Shown in pieces: positions 1 to 8,763 of a stretch of DNA of 64,000 bases (positions within the stretch are counted from its first letter, which is position 1; every line of letters begins with the position of its first letter). A model generated the notes under the pieces. That model saw only the letters and a list, made by a program, of their open reading frames with translations. It made no database searches and was not told the DNA's origin. The stretch is from Opitutus sp. GAS368. Its GTDB lineage: Bacteria > Verrucomicrobiota > Verrucomicrobiia > Opitutales > Opitutaceae. The stretch lies in NCBI RefSeq assembly GCF_900104925.1, contig NZ_LT629735.1:3083001-3147000 (forward strand), given 5' to 3'. Position numbers and translations under genes: made by a program.

Positions 1-611
1 TGCATGGTGGCTTCCTGGAGGAACGTTGCAATGCCGTTGGGCAGGTTGAGGCCGTAAAGGGCGATGGGTTTGTCGGCCCACTCGCCGGTCAGGCCGAGCT
101 GGCCCCAAGTGGTGATTTTGCCCCCCTGGGCCCAGATCTCCTCCAGCTGCGCGAGGGTGATCGCCTGCAGGGGATTGTCCTCGTTGACGTAGATCGCGAG
201 CGCCGGCGAATACCCCACGCGGTCGTAGGCACCACCGCAGACGAGAATCTGGGTGGGCTCGTAGCCGAATTTCTTCACGAACGCCTCCCGCTCGCCGGGA
301 AAGAGCGCCCGTGACGCGGGTCCGACGTGGCTCTGTCCGCTGATCAGGCCGGTGACCACGGTCGTGTTGGCGCGGGCCTCCATGGTGGTGGCGTCCTCGG
401 TCTCGGGATGCGCCGCGCGAAATAATTCTATCCACCCGAGGGTGATGGTATCCATGGTGGGCGAACCCATCGCATGGAATTCGCCGGCCAGTTTGCCGCC
501 GGGGACATATTCCGGGTAGGTGGAGCCGGCCCGGGCCGGACCGGCCGTGCCGGCCAACGCGGCGGTGAGCAGCAGATTTGCGATGCAGGAATGAATGAGG
601 TGATGTTTCAT
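1..611 (-). CDS. PstS-like solute-binding protein, 3' end beyond window
   Basis: Partial; the start at 611 is in the window and the C-terminus lies off the left edge. It opens with a signal peptide ending near 'GPARAG', followed by a PstS-like fold: an early 'MGSPTMDTI' loop, a 'GQSHVGPASR' segment and a 'LPNGIATF' loop. The same landmarks occur in its three downstream-strand neighbours at 652, 1704 and 3287, so it is the last visible member of a tandem paralogous array. PstS-type proteins bind phosphate or related oxyanions in the periplasm. The ligand here is not proven, and no ABC permease is visible beside it. Confidence 0.85.
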   Translation of the reverse strand, partial: MKHHLIHSCIANLLLTAALAGTAGPARAGSTYPEYVPGGKLAGEFHAMGSPTMDTITLGWIELFRAAHPETEDATTMEARANTTVVTGLISGQSHVGPASRALFPGEREAFVKKFGYEPTQILVCGGAYDRVGYSPALAIYVNEDNPLQAITLAQLEEIWAQGGKITTWGQLGLTGEWADKPIALYGLNLPNGIATFLQEATM

Positions 612-651
612 GGAGATGGGTCGGCCGGGCGCGCGGTTGGTGCGAAGCCGG

Positions 652-1707
652 CTAGTTCAATTTGGCGAGCTCGGCGGCGACTTCGCCGGCATCGAGGGGC
701 AGGAAACCGGCTTCCTGGGCGATAAAGGCTTGCTGGCCTTCCTTCGAAAGCACCATCCGCAGGTATTCCCGGACGAAAGGATCCAGGGGCTGACCCGGCG
801 CGCGGTTCACGTAGATGTAAATGTCGCGCGTGTAGGGATATTTCCGCGTGCGCACATCCTCCGGCGAGGCGCTGGAATAGTAGCCGTCCTCGCGGTCCGC
901 GATGGCGACGATCTTCACTTCGGGCAGGTTCTTGCCCTGGATACCGTCAAAGCTCGCGAAACCAATGGCCGAGGTTTCCTCGCTCACCCGTCGATACACT
1001 TCCGCCGTGTTCAGCGCTTCCTCGTAGTTCGCGGCGAGCGGCCGGTCGTCGAAGTGAGTCTGCTTCATGAAAATTGCGACACCCTGGATGTTGCCGTTGG
1101 TCGGGCTCGGCCCGATCGGATGAATCCGGTGACGCGCCCAATCCCCCGTGGCGCCAACCTGGCCCCAAAACGTGATGTCGCCCCGGCCTCCGCCGGTGGA
1201 AAAAATCCGCGCCACCTGCCCGGTGGTGAGTTTGTCGACCGGATTGCGGCGGTTGACGAAGATTGCGATGGGATTGGCCTTGCTGACCGCCGCGAAGGCG
1301 CCGTGCGCCACCTTGAGGGCGATGGGCTCGTAGCCGAACGTCATCCGGAACGCGCCGATCTCAGCGACCCAGAAGGCCCGCACGGTCGGTCCGAACGCCG
1401 ACACTCCGGTGTAAAGCCCGCCGATGGCGGTGGCGGCGCTTTTCAACTCCATCGTGAATTTCACCCCGGGGTGGGACTGCGTGAAAAGGGCGTTGAGATT
1501 CTTGAACGCGACGTCCATGCCCTGCGCCCCGATGATCCGGATCGAGCCATCCGGCAGCAGATAGCCGGCGTTCTTGGCCTGATCATAGGGGTGCGGCTGG
1601 TAGGCCGGCAATGCCGGGTCGACCGGCAACGGCACCGCCGCGAGCGTCACGACGGCCAGCAAGGCGGTCAGGGCGTATGGGGCGACGGGCGAGCGACGGA
1701 GGTTCAT
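652..1707 (-). CDS. PstS-like solute-binding protein
   Basis: 351 aa with an N-terminal signal peptide, then a PBP-like (PstS-type) domain over most of the length. Family landmarks are the first ligand loop, here 'IGAQGMDVAF' and the most divergent of the four, a 'VNRRNPVDKLT' strand, 'TTGQVARIF' and a 'PTNGNIQGVAIF' loop. The start codon overlaps the stop of the upstream paralogue (1704) by 4 bp, so the two are translationally coupled. The departure from the 'GTDTM' loop of its siblings suggests a different ligand or a scaffold role. Family membership is firm; phosphate as ligand is inference. Confidence 0.85.
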   Translation of the reverse strand: MNLRRSPVAPYALTALLAVVTLAAVPLPVDPALPAYQPHPYDQAKNAGYLLPDGSIRIIGAQGMDVAFKNLNALFTQSHPGVKFTMELKSAATAIGGLYTGVSAFGPTVRAFWVAEIGAFRMTFGYEPIALKVAHGAFAAVSKANPIAIFVNRRNPVDKLTTGQVARIFSTGGGRGDITFWGQVGATGDWARHRIHPIGPSPTNGNIQGVAIFMKQTHFDDRPLAANYEEALNTAEVYRRVSEETSAIGFASFDGIQGKNLPEVKIVAIADREDGYYSSASPEDVRTRKYPYTRDIYIYVNRAPGQPLDPFVREYLRMVLSKEGQQAFIAQEAGFLPLDAGEVAAELAKLN

Positions 1708-2738
1708 GGGGAAGGCGGTCTGCCCAGCTTGGCGAGTTCCTCGCGCACAACGGAGGCGGGCAGCGGCAGAAACCCGCTGCGCTCCGCCACCAGATCCTGG
1801 CCCTGGGAGCTGAGCACAATCCGCAGGAATTCCTTCACGTTGGGTTCAAGAGCTGCTCCCGGGGCGCGATTGAGGTAAAGGTAGGTGAAGCGGACCAGCG
1901 GGTAGCGCAGGCTCGCGATGTTTTTCGGCGTGGGGCTGGCGGCCGGGATGCCGGCGGCCGGCGCCAAGGCGAGCATCTTGACCCCGGCCCGATTGTAGCC
2001 GGGGGCGGCATAACCGAGGGCGAACCGGTCCTGCGCAATTCCGGCGAGAATGTCGACGAAGGCCTGCACGCCGCCGTTGGCCGCGCGTTGCGCGCTGCGG
2101 GACAATCCGTCGGTCGCCGGCCGCAGGATCATGGTCGGGCGGAAATCACGCCCGTGCATGCCGGCGGCCTGGAAAAAAGTCGCGGTGCCGTTCGGCAGCC
2201 GCAGGCCCCACAGAGCGATCGGCCGGCCCACCCATTCACCCGTCAGGCCCAGCTGGTCCCAGGTGGTGATCTTGCCATCGCGCGCAAAAATTTCCTCGAG
2301 TTGCGCCAGGGTGAGCTCCTTGAGCGGGTTGTCCCGGTGGACAAAGATCACGATGGGAGGGGAAAGGCCAAAGTCGGCGTAGGTGCCGAGGGTCACGCGG
2401 ATCGCCGTGGGGGGATAGCCGAATTTTTTGGTGAAGGCGGCCACCTCCTGGGCCGAGGCCTCGCGCGATAGCGGTCCGAGCTGGCTGGCCCCGCTCAGCA
2501 GGCCCGGGAACACCGTATTGGCCCCGCGCGCCTCCTGCGTCGCCTCCACCTGCGGATGCGCTCGCCGGAAAACCTCGAGCCACGCGAGCGTGAGGGTGTC
2601 CATCACATCCGTGCCCATGAGGTGCAGTTCTCCCGCCAGCGCGCCCTCGGGCGCATAGGCGGGCAAGCTTCCGGCCCACGCGGCAGAGCCGGCGAATGCG
2701 AAGGCCAGCAGCAGGAAAAAACGGGGAAGGTGCGGCAT
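1704..2738 (-). CDS. PstS-like solute-binding protein
   Basis: 344 aa with a signal peptide cleaved after 'AAWA' or 'AWAG', then a PstS-like periplasmic binding fold. Visible landmarks are 'MGTDVMDTLTL' near residue 40, 'GASQLGPLSREA', 'VHRDNPLKELTLAQ', 'WDQLGLTGEW' and 'LPNGTATFF'. The stop overlaps the start of the next paralogue (ATGA). A small secreted gene (2746-3249) lies 7 bp upstream, so the array reads as one transcript. The product probably binds an oxyanion in the periplasm. It could serve the TonB receptor of the same cluster rather than an ABC importer. Confidence 0.85.
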   Translation of the reverse strand: MPHLPRFFLLLAFAFAGSAAWAGSLPAYAPEGALAGELHLMGTDVMDTLTLAWLEVFRRAHPQVEATQEARGANTVFPGLLSGASQLGPLSREASAQEVAAFTKKFGYPPTAIRVTLGTYADFGLSPPIVIFVHRDNPLKELTLAQLEEIFARDGKITTWDQLGLTGEWVGRPIALWGLRLPNGTATFFQAAGMHGRDFRPTMILRPATDGLSRSAQRAANGGVQAFVDILAGIAQDRFALGYAAPGYNRAGVKMLALAPAAGIPAASPTPKNIASLRYPLVRFTYLYLNRAPGAALEPNVKEFLRIVLSSQGQDLVAERSGFLPLPASVVREELAKLGRPPSP

Positions 2739-2745
2739 AGTGCCT

Positions 2746-3249
2746 TCAGCCGGGCGGTCGGGAGAAGAGCGCGGCTAGGTTGGGAATCTGCTTGGCCAGG
2801 TCGTTCCGGATGGCAACTCCCGCCAGGTAGGTTTTCACTTCGTCCTCGGCGGCGGGATACCTGAAGGCGAGGGCCAGGGCACCGATGCGGTTGCCGCTGG
2901 CGTCCTTGAGCGGCAAAAGCAGTCCGCATCGGGTCGGATTCTTCAGGTGTGGCACCAGGATGGTGCGTCCACCCACGCCCACCGAAAGGTCGCCCTCGTC
3001 ATCGGGAGCGCCGATGCGATCGAGGGTGGAGGCGACGATGCCCGGGGCGGCCGCTCCAGGTGCCAGCGCATGAATGCCGGCCATGACCAGCCCGGGATGA
3101 TCGGCCACGAGGCTGTTGATCAGCCGCTGGGCGTAGATCTTGTTCTCGGCAGCCTTGCCCCAGGCGGGGCCGTCGGCCCGCAGGAAAGCAGGTAGCAGCG
3201 CCAGAATGGCCAAGGCGGGGGCAAAACGCGGGAAGGATAGCCGGTTCAT
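2746..3249 (-). CDS. small secreted protein, possibly PDC/Cache-like
   Basis: 167 aa. An N-terminal hydrophobic stretch (residues about 8-24, ending 'AFLRADG') is a likely signal peptide. The rest is a single alpha/beta domain. The segment 'LLLPLKDASGNRIGALALAF' near residues 110-130 resembles the central strands of PDC/Cache sensor folds; this is resemblance by eye only. It sits between two PstS-like genes, with 7 bp to the one downstream, and is probably co-transcribed. No catalytic motif is seen. A role as a periplasmic partner of the binding proteins is inference. Confidence 0.6.
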   Translation of the reverse strand: MNRLSFPRFAPALAILALLPAFLRADGPAWGKAAENKIYAQRLINSLVADHPGLVMAGIHALAPGAAAPGIVASTLDRIGAPDDEGDLSVGVGGRTILVPHLKNPTRCGLLLPLKDASGNRIGALALAFRYPAAEDEVKTYLAGVAIRNDLAKQIPNLAALFSRPPG

Positions 3250-3286
3250 GATCTGAGGTGGCTGGGGGCGGGAAAGGCCGGGGGAA

Positions 3287-4372
3287 TTATTCCAGCTTGG
3301 CGCGCTCCGCGGCGGCGAGCGCCGCGGGCAGCGGCAGAAAGAGGCCCTCCGCCTCGACGGCGCGCTGGCCTTCCAAGCTGAGGATGTAACGCAGAAATTC
3401 CTCGACCCGGGGGTCGAGCCGCTGGCCCGGGACGCGGTTGACGTAGAGGTAGACGAAGCGCGTGAGCGGATATTGCGCGGAGGCGGTTTCCTCGAACGTC
3501 CCGGTGTAGTAGGGACCCTGCGCGGTCCGCGCGATGGCGATGCTTTTTGTGGCGGAGTTCTCGTAAAGCAGGCTCACATAGCCGATCGCGCCCGGATCAG
3601 CGGCGATGTCGGCGAGAATGCGCACGGAGGCCTTGACCGGCTGGCCGGCTTTTTCGCCCTTGAGGCGGCTGGTGAAATCCGTGTCCCCGCAAACGTAGTG
3701 CCGGATGAAATTCGCGGTGCCGTCGGGCATGGCGATCCCGACGGGATGAACCTCGCGGCCGGCCCACTCCCCGGTCAGACCGAGCTGTCCCCAGGTCGTG
3801 ACCGGCTCGCGGCCGGGCGCGGTGCCATAGATTGCGGCCAGCTGGTCGAGGGTCAGCCGCGTGATGGGATTGTCGCGATGGACAAAAAAGACGCTGATGC
3901 CCGTGCGATCCGGCGCCCGCCACCCACCGAGCGCCACCCGGACCGCCAGCGGCGCATAGCCGTGCTTCCCCCTGAAGGCTTCAACTTCGGAGGGAAACAT
4001 CTCCCGGGAGAACGTGGCAAGGTCCGAGCGGCCCTCGGTGAGTGGGGTCGCCCCCGTCAACGAGCCCCTGGCCTCGAGGAGGAAATCGGCCTGCGGATGG
4101 AACCGGCGGAAACCCGCGATCCAAAGGTTCATAAGGTCGGCCATGGTGTCCGTGCCCATCACGACCAGTTTTTCCGTCACGCCGTGCGCCGGCACATAGG
4201 CCGGCAGGCCGGGATCGGCCCGGGCATGGAGCGTTTCGCGGAACTCGGCGCGCGATCCGCCCTGCACGGTGCGGTTGGGATCAACCGGGGCGGACGGCGG
4301 GGACTCCGCCGCGCCGGTCCGGCCGGTCAGGCCGACCAGCCCGGCCAGGACAATGGTGGAGGGCAGCCGCAT
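3287..4372 (-). CDS. PstS-like solute-binding protein
   Basis: 361 aa. A signal peptide is followed by a linker and a PstS-like domain with the clearest loops of the array: 'MGTDTMADLMNLW', 'GRSDLATFSREMF', 'FVHRDNPITRLTL', 'WGQLGLTGEWAG' and 'MPDGTANFIRHYVCG'. It starts 3 bp after the stop of the TonB-dependent receptor, so it is the first binding protein after the receptor in the transcript. Together they suggest a receptor plus periplasmic binder set for a scarce anion. Ordinary PstS is encoded with PstCAB; those genes are absent here. Confidence 0.87.
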   Translation of the reverse strand: MRLPSTIVLAGLVGLTGRTGAAESPPSAPVDPNRTVQGGSRAEFRETLHARADPGLPAYVPAHGVTEKLVVMGTDTMADLMNLWIAGFRRFHPQADFLLEARGSLTGATPLTEGRSDLATFSREMFPSEVEAFRGKHGYAPLAVRVALGGWRAPDRTGISVFFVHRDNPITRLTLDQLAAIYGTAPGREPVTTWGQLGLTGEWAGREVHPVGIAMPDGTANFIRHYVCGDTDFTSRLKGEKAGQPVKASVRILADIAADPGAIGYVSLLYENSATKSIAIARTAQGPYYTGTFEETASAQYPLTRFVYLYVNRVPGQRLDPRVEEFLRYILSLEGQRAVEAEGLFLPLPAALAAAERAKLE

Positions 4373-4375
4373 GGT

Positions 4376-7300
4376 TCAGAATTTGACCGCCGTGGAAACG
4401 AAGATGAGACGGCCGATCAGACCATAGGTCGAGGGGTCGACGGAAGAGTCGGTAAATGCCTGCGGGGCGCTCGGCGGCATGCGATCAAAGACATTGTTCA
4501 CGCCCAGCGTGAGCTTCGTGTTGCGGGGAATCCAGCGGTGCGTCGATTTCCCGGCGAAGGTGTAGCCGAACTGGAGGTCCCACGAGGCGTAGGAGGCCAC
4601 GGGGGTCGCCTTGATCGTCGTGCTGTTCGCATAAGTATCCCCGCCCACGCCGATGTCCGTGACGCCCGGCACGAAGGTATTGCCGACCATCACGCGCCAC
4701 GGGCCGCGATTCCAGTCAACGACCGAGTAGAGGCGGTAGCGCGGGATGGTGCCCTGCTGGCCGGTGCCGCCGTTGGTCGCGTAGCCCACGTATTCGTAGT
4801 AGGGCTGCTCGGGCAGCGCCTTGAACCGGTAGCTTTGGAAGATGGTCGCGGCGGAGTTGAAGTCGAACTTGCCGAGGTTTTCAGTGTGCAATTCGTAGTC
4901 CACGTTCACGTCGAACGCGCGCACCTTGGCGCCGCTGAGGTTGATGAAATTGCTCGTGAGATAGATGCTGGAGGCGCTGCCGCCGTTCCGCAGGAGATCA
5001 CTGAGCTGGTGGACCTGGGTGATCGCGACCGCCCCGGGCCGGCCGGGGAAGTTGTTGAGGGCGACATTGCCGAGGTAGGGCGAAGCCGCGCCCAGCCGGT
5101 CGGTGGTGCTCAGGGTCACGCCCGCGCCCGGCCCGCCCACGACGCCCTTTTGATCCGCGCTGATGTAATCCACGGTCAAGGTGAGGTTCTTGATTCCCTT
5201 CGGCGAGAACACGAGGCCCGCGGCCTGCGTCACGGCGGTCGAGGGCTTCAAGTCGGGATTGTTGGTCGTGAGGTTGTTGGCCTGGCCGGGAAAACCGAGG
5301 GCGGTCGGCACGGTGGCGGCGGTCGTCAGCGTCTGGTTGGACGGACCGAACAGAAAATAGAGGCCGGGAGCGGTGAACGACTTGGCATAGGTGTAGCGCA
5401 GGGTCAGGGACTCATCCACCGGCTGCCAGCGCACGCTGTATTTCGGCACGCTGGAATTTCCGACGTCACTGTATTTTTCCATGCGGTAGGCCAGGGAGAG
5501 GTCGAGGACCCGGGCCCCGCGGAAATTCCACGCCGGACTGGTGACGGGAATGCGCACCTCCGCGAAACCGGAGTCAATGCGCCGGCTCTGGTCGAAGGGA
5601 TCGAACGTCCCGGCGCCCGTCCAGCGCGCCGCGGTGGGTCCGCTGACATAGGAGTTCTCGTCGGGCTGGCCGAACACCTCTTCCTTGCGGGTGGAACCGC
5701 CCACCGCGAGGCCCACTTCACCCGCGGGCAGGTTGAAGGGGGTGCCGACCAGTTTCAGGTCGGTCGAGTCCAGCTTGCTGCCCACGGCGATCACCGCGGT
5801 GCCAAGCAGGTTGGCCAGTGACGCGGGATTGACCGCCGCCGCGCGGGCGAACGGGTCCAGTGCCGGCTGGAAGACGAAGCTCCCGGTCGCTTCCGAGAAA
5901 CCCGCGATCACCCGGCTGTAGGCGCCACCGGCGACCGCGTTGCCCGCGGCATCGAAGCCGCCGGCGAGGGCGCGGGTGAGGTTGGGCGTGTAGTAGACGT
6001 TCTTTTGGCGCTGGCTGATGCGATTGTCGTTGTAGGTGTAGGCGGCCTCCCAGTTCCACCTGGGGCCCAGCTCGCCGCGCAAGCCGCCGGAGGCCCAGTT
6101 CGATTTGCTGTTCTCCGTGTATTGGATCGGGGCGGGCAGGTAGGAGAAACCGATGCGGGGGAAGGCGACCGTGAGGGGATTGAAGGGTGCGCGGGCCGGC
6201 TCGGTGAACGTGGTCGTCTGCGCGGGCAGCTGGTAGGAGCTGTCGGTCTTGCCCAGGATGGCCGAGCCGAAGGCGACGAGTTTTTTGCCGAACAGGTCGG
6301 CGGACGCGTTGACGAGCGCGGTTTTCTGTTCCTGGCCGAGCAGCAGGGTGGTGTAGAGCGCGGAGTCGAAGGTGGCCGCGATCGTGGCGAAATCCGACGG
6401 CACATAGGTGCCGTTGGCGACGAGCGCGTTCAAGCTGGTCGCCGTCGCGTTGCTGCCGGTGGGATTGGTCTGGCTGGGTGAGTTGAGGGTGGGGTTGAGG
6501 AAGTGCGTCGGGAAGACCGTGCCCGAGCCGATCGCGCCGGCGATGGTGGCATTGCGGCCGGTGATCGACTGGCTGAAGGGGCGGTCCTTCTGGAACAACG
6601 GGGTGTTCTTCGTCCAGTTGCCGGAGACCGTGACGCTCACGCCCTTCTGGCCGGCCCCGGCGACCACGTAGGCGGAGCGTTCCGTGTAATTGCCGTTGCC
6701 GGTGGCCCAGGCCATGCGCCCGCCCGCCTCGGCGCCCTGGTAGTCGGATTTCAGGATGAAATTCACCACGCCGCCCACCGCATCGGAGCCGTAGATGGCG
6801 GAAGCCCCGTCGGTGAGGATTTCCACGCGCTCCACGGCGGCGACCGGGATCTGGTTGACGTCCACGAAATTCCTCCCGCGGATGCCGTTGGCGCCGTTGG
6901 TGGCGACCCGGCGGCCGTTGATCAACACCAGCGTATCGAGGTTGCGCAGCGCGATCTGCGAACCGCCCAGGGTGATCTGGTTGACGTTGTTCGCGTTGGC
7001 GGCGCCGATATTGCTCCGGCCGGTGATCGAGGGCAGCCGCTTGCGGAGCAGTTCCAGCATGTTGGCGTTCACGCCGGCCTGGTCGATCTGCTTGCTGCCG
7101 AGGATGGTGACGGGCGAGGACGTCGCATTCGCCGCGGTCGGGATGTTGGAACCGGTGACGGTAAACTTGGCCAGCTCGGTGACCTCCTCCTTATTCGGGC
7201 GGGCGCTCGGGGCCGTGGTCTGCGCCGCCCTTTGGTCTTTTGGGTCGGGAGCCTTTTTGACGGCCAGCAGGCCGCCCTTTGACTGGGTCGCCATCAGATC

Positions 7301-7576
7301 CGTGCCGGCGAGCATCAGCTCAAGCGCTTCCTGCGGCAGCAGCTCGCCCTTCACCGCGTTGGTCCGCGTGCCGCGCACGGCGTCGACGGCATAGACAATT
7401 TCGCGGCCGGATTGCTCGGCAAAGGCCTTCAGCGTGACCGCCGCATCAGCCGCGGGCAGGTCGAAGGCGCGCTTGACGGGCTCGGCGGCCCGGGCGGGGA
7501 GAAAAGACAGGGAGGCAAGGCAAAGGAAAGCGAAGGTCTTTCCGAAGGCGCGCTTGGGTGAGGCGTGAGGTGACAT
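4376..7576 (-). CDS. TonB-dependent receptor with N-terminal STN domain
   Basis: About 1066 aa from the ATG at 7576, which precedes a clean signal peptide ending 'LPARAA'; a longer reading frame to 7660 adds a non-signal-like extension. Order of domains: signal peptide, STN domain (about 35-100, 'FDLPAADAAVTLKAFAEQSG'), a TonB-box-like region, plug ('VLINGRRVATNG', 'VERVEILTDGASAIYGSDAVGG'), then a long beta barrel ending with hydrophobic 'FVSTAVKF', as expected for an outer-membrane protein. The STN domain normally contacts a FecR-type anti-sigma factor, and just such a gene with its ECF sigma factor lies directly upstream. The product therefore likely both imports a ligand and signals its presence. 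Confidence 0.93.
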   Translation of the reverse strand: MSPHASPKRAFGKTFAFLCLASLSFLPARAAEPVKRAFDLPAADAAVTLKAFAEQSGREIVYAVDAVRGTRTNAVKGELLPQEALELMLAGTDLMATQSKGGLLAVKKAPDPKDQRAAQTTAPSARPNKEEVTELAKFTVTGSNIPTAANATSSPVTILGSKQIDQAGVNANMLELLRKRLPSITGRSNIGAANANNVNQITLGGSQIALRNLDTLVLINGRRVATNGANGIRGRNFVDVNQIPVAAVERVEILTDGASAIYGSDAVGGVVNFILKSDYQGAEAGGRMAWATGNGNYTERSAYVVAGAGQKGVSVTVSGNWTKNTPLFQKDRPFSQSITGRNATIAGAIGSGTVFPTHFLNPTLNSPSQTNPTGSNATATSLNALVANGTYVPSDFATIAATFDSALYTTLLLGQEQKTALVNASADLFGKKLVAFGSAILGKTDSSYQLPAQTTTFTEPARAPFNPLTVAFPRIGFSYLPAPIQYTENSKSNWASGGLRGELGPRWNWEAAYTYNDNRISQRQKNVYYTPNLTRALAGGFDAAGNAVAGGAYSRVIAGFSEATGSFVFQPALDPFARAAAVNPASLANLLGTAVIAVGSKLDSTDLKLVGTPFNLPAGEVGLAVGGSTRKEEVFGQPDENSYVSGPTAARWTGAGTFDPFDQSRRIDSGFAEVRIPVTSPAWNFRGARVLDLSLAYRMEKYSDVGNSSVPKYSVRWQPVDESLTLRYTYAKSFTAPGLYFLFGPSNQTLTTAATVPTALGFPGQANNLTTNNPDLKPSTAVTQAAGLVFSPKGIKNLTLTVDYISADQKGVVGGPGAGVTLSTTDRLGAASPYLGNVALNNFPGRPGAVAITQVHQLSDLLRNGGSASSIYLTSNFINLSGAKVRAFDVNVDYELHTENLGKFDFNSAATIFQSYRFKALPEQPYYEYVGYATNGGTGQQGTIPRYRLYSVVDWNRGPWRVMVGNTFVPGVTDIGVGGDTYANSTTIKATPVASYASWDLQFGYTFAGKSTHRWIPRNTKLTLGVNNVFDRMPPSAPQAFTDSSVDPSTYGLIGRLIFVSTAVKF

Positions 7577-7665
7577 GGGGTAAGGGTGGGGCCGCCGCGA
7601 CATGCAGTCGGCCGCTGTCCCCTTTGAGACGCGCGAACCGGCCGGGCCCAGTGACAACAATCTGT

Positions 7666-8763
7666 TCAGCGCCGCCGGCGCAGGATGATTTCGGAGCCCC
7701 GGTGCTCAGCCGTGACGTCGAAATTCTCCTCCAGCACCTCGACAAAATTCTCGATGCTGTCGTAGCGGATGCGGCCGCTGATCCGCAGGCCTTCGAGGTC
7801 GGTGCCGCGGACCTGGAGATGCACGGCGCGCGGGCCGTCCTGCCCGGCGGCCGAGCGGTTGAACCGTTCCACGACCTCCGCGAGCGGCATGGCGTCGAAG
7901 ACCAGCCGGCTGCTTTGCCAGGAGAGGGCACGGGCGATCTGGGGCTCGCTCAGATTCTCGACGACGAGTTCCGGCGGTGTCGACGGGGTGGGAGCGGTGG
8001 GCACCGCGGTCCGTTGCCCGGCGACGAGAATCACGCCCGGGCCGAGCGCCGCCGGGGTTGCGGCGTCCCGGTGCGCTTCGCCGGAAACCGCGAGCGGCCG
8101 GCTGGCGGAGGTGACGCCCACCTTGCCCTCGGTCACAAGGACATCCACGGCGGTGGCGCCGAGCCGGACGTCGAAGGCGGTGCCGACGGCGCGGACGGAG
8201 ATATTGTTCGCCTCGACGATGAACGGCCGGAGCGGATTCTTCGCCACCTCAAAGTGAGCCTCGCCGCGCACCAGGCGGACGCGGCGCTCCGTGGCCGTGA
8301 AATGCTCGGCCACTTCGCTCCCGGAATTCAGCTCGACCCGGGAGCCGTCGGGCAGGCGCAGGAAATGCGGGGCGGCGGCGACCAGCGGCGCGGGGGCCAC
8401 AGTCGACGAGGGAGCCTGCCACCAGAAGAGGGCGGTCAGGGCGACGGCCGCCGCCGCCGCAACAGCCAGCGCCACCGGGGCGAAACCCCGGCGACGAACC
8501 AGCAGGTCCGGATCGACGGCCCCGTCCGGCGGGCGCGGATAAAAGGCCAGCCGGTCGAAAGTCTGGTAGGCGTCGTCGACCTCGGCCAGCATGGCCACGT
8601 GCCGCGGATCGGCGGCGCACCACTCGGCCAAGGCGGCCTGTTCATCCGGGCTCAACGGCCGCGCCGCCCGGAGCGCCAGCCATTCGGCCGCCTGCCGCTG
8701 GATGGATTGGGCGGTTGCGATCCCGGAGGAGGGTGTCGGCGTGGGGTGGACGGGTTTCATCAT
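7666..8763 (-). CDS. FecR-family transmembrane anti-sigma regulator
   Basis: About 365 aa from the ATGATG at 8763/8760, which overlaps the stop of the sigma-factor gene, so translation is coupled. Domains: a cytoplasmic helical N-terminus of the DUF4880 type ('AAEWLALRAARPLSPDEQAALAEWCAADPRH'-like region, about 20-60), one membrane segment (about 93-116), a periplasmic FecR domain ('LPDGSRVELNSGSEV', 'VRLVRGEAHFEVAKN', 'VGTAFDVR'), and a C-terminal STN/DUF4974-like domain. FecR proteins hold or activate the partner ECF sigma factor according to receptor occupancy. Order sigma-FecR-receptor matches the FecI/FecR/FecA type. Confidence 0.92.
   Translation of the reverse strand: MMKPVHPTPTPSSGIATAQSIQRQAAEWLALRAARPLSPDEQAALAEWCAADPRHVAMLAEVDDAYQTFDRLAFYPRPPDGAVDPDLLVRRRGFAPVALAVAAAAAVALTALFWWQAPSSTVAPAPLVAAAPHFLRLPDGSRVELNSGSEVAEHFTATERRVRLVRGEAHFEVAKNPLRPFIVEANNISVRAVGTAFDVRLGATAVDVLVTEGKVGVTSASRPLAVSGEAHRDAATPAALGPGVILVAGQRTAVPTAPTPSTPPELVVENLSEPQIARALSWQSSRLVFDAMPLAEVVERFNRSAAGQDGPRAVHLQVRGTDLEGLRISGRIRYDSIENFVEVLEENFDVTAEHRGSEIILRRRR

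Noticed and set aside
3473-5821. 782-codon plus-strand frame opposite the PstS-like gene and TonB receptor
   Set aside because: Composition typical of an antisense frame; the minus-strand proteins are unmistakable.
7577-7660. Start of the TonB receptor at 7660
   Set aside because: The 28 added residues destroy a clean signal peptide that begins at 7576.
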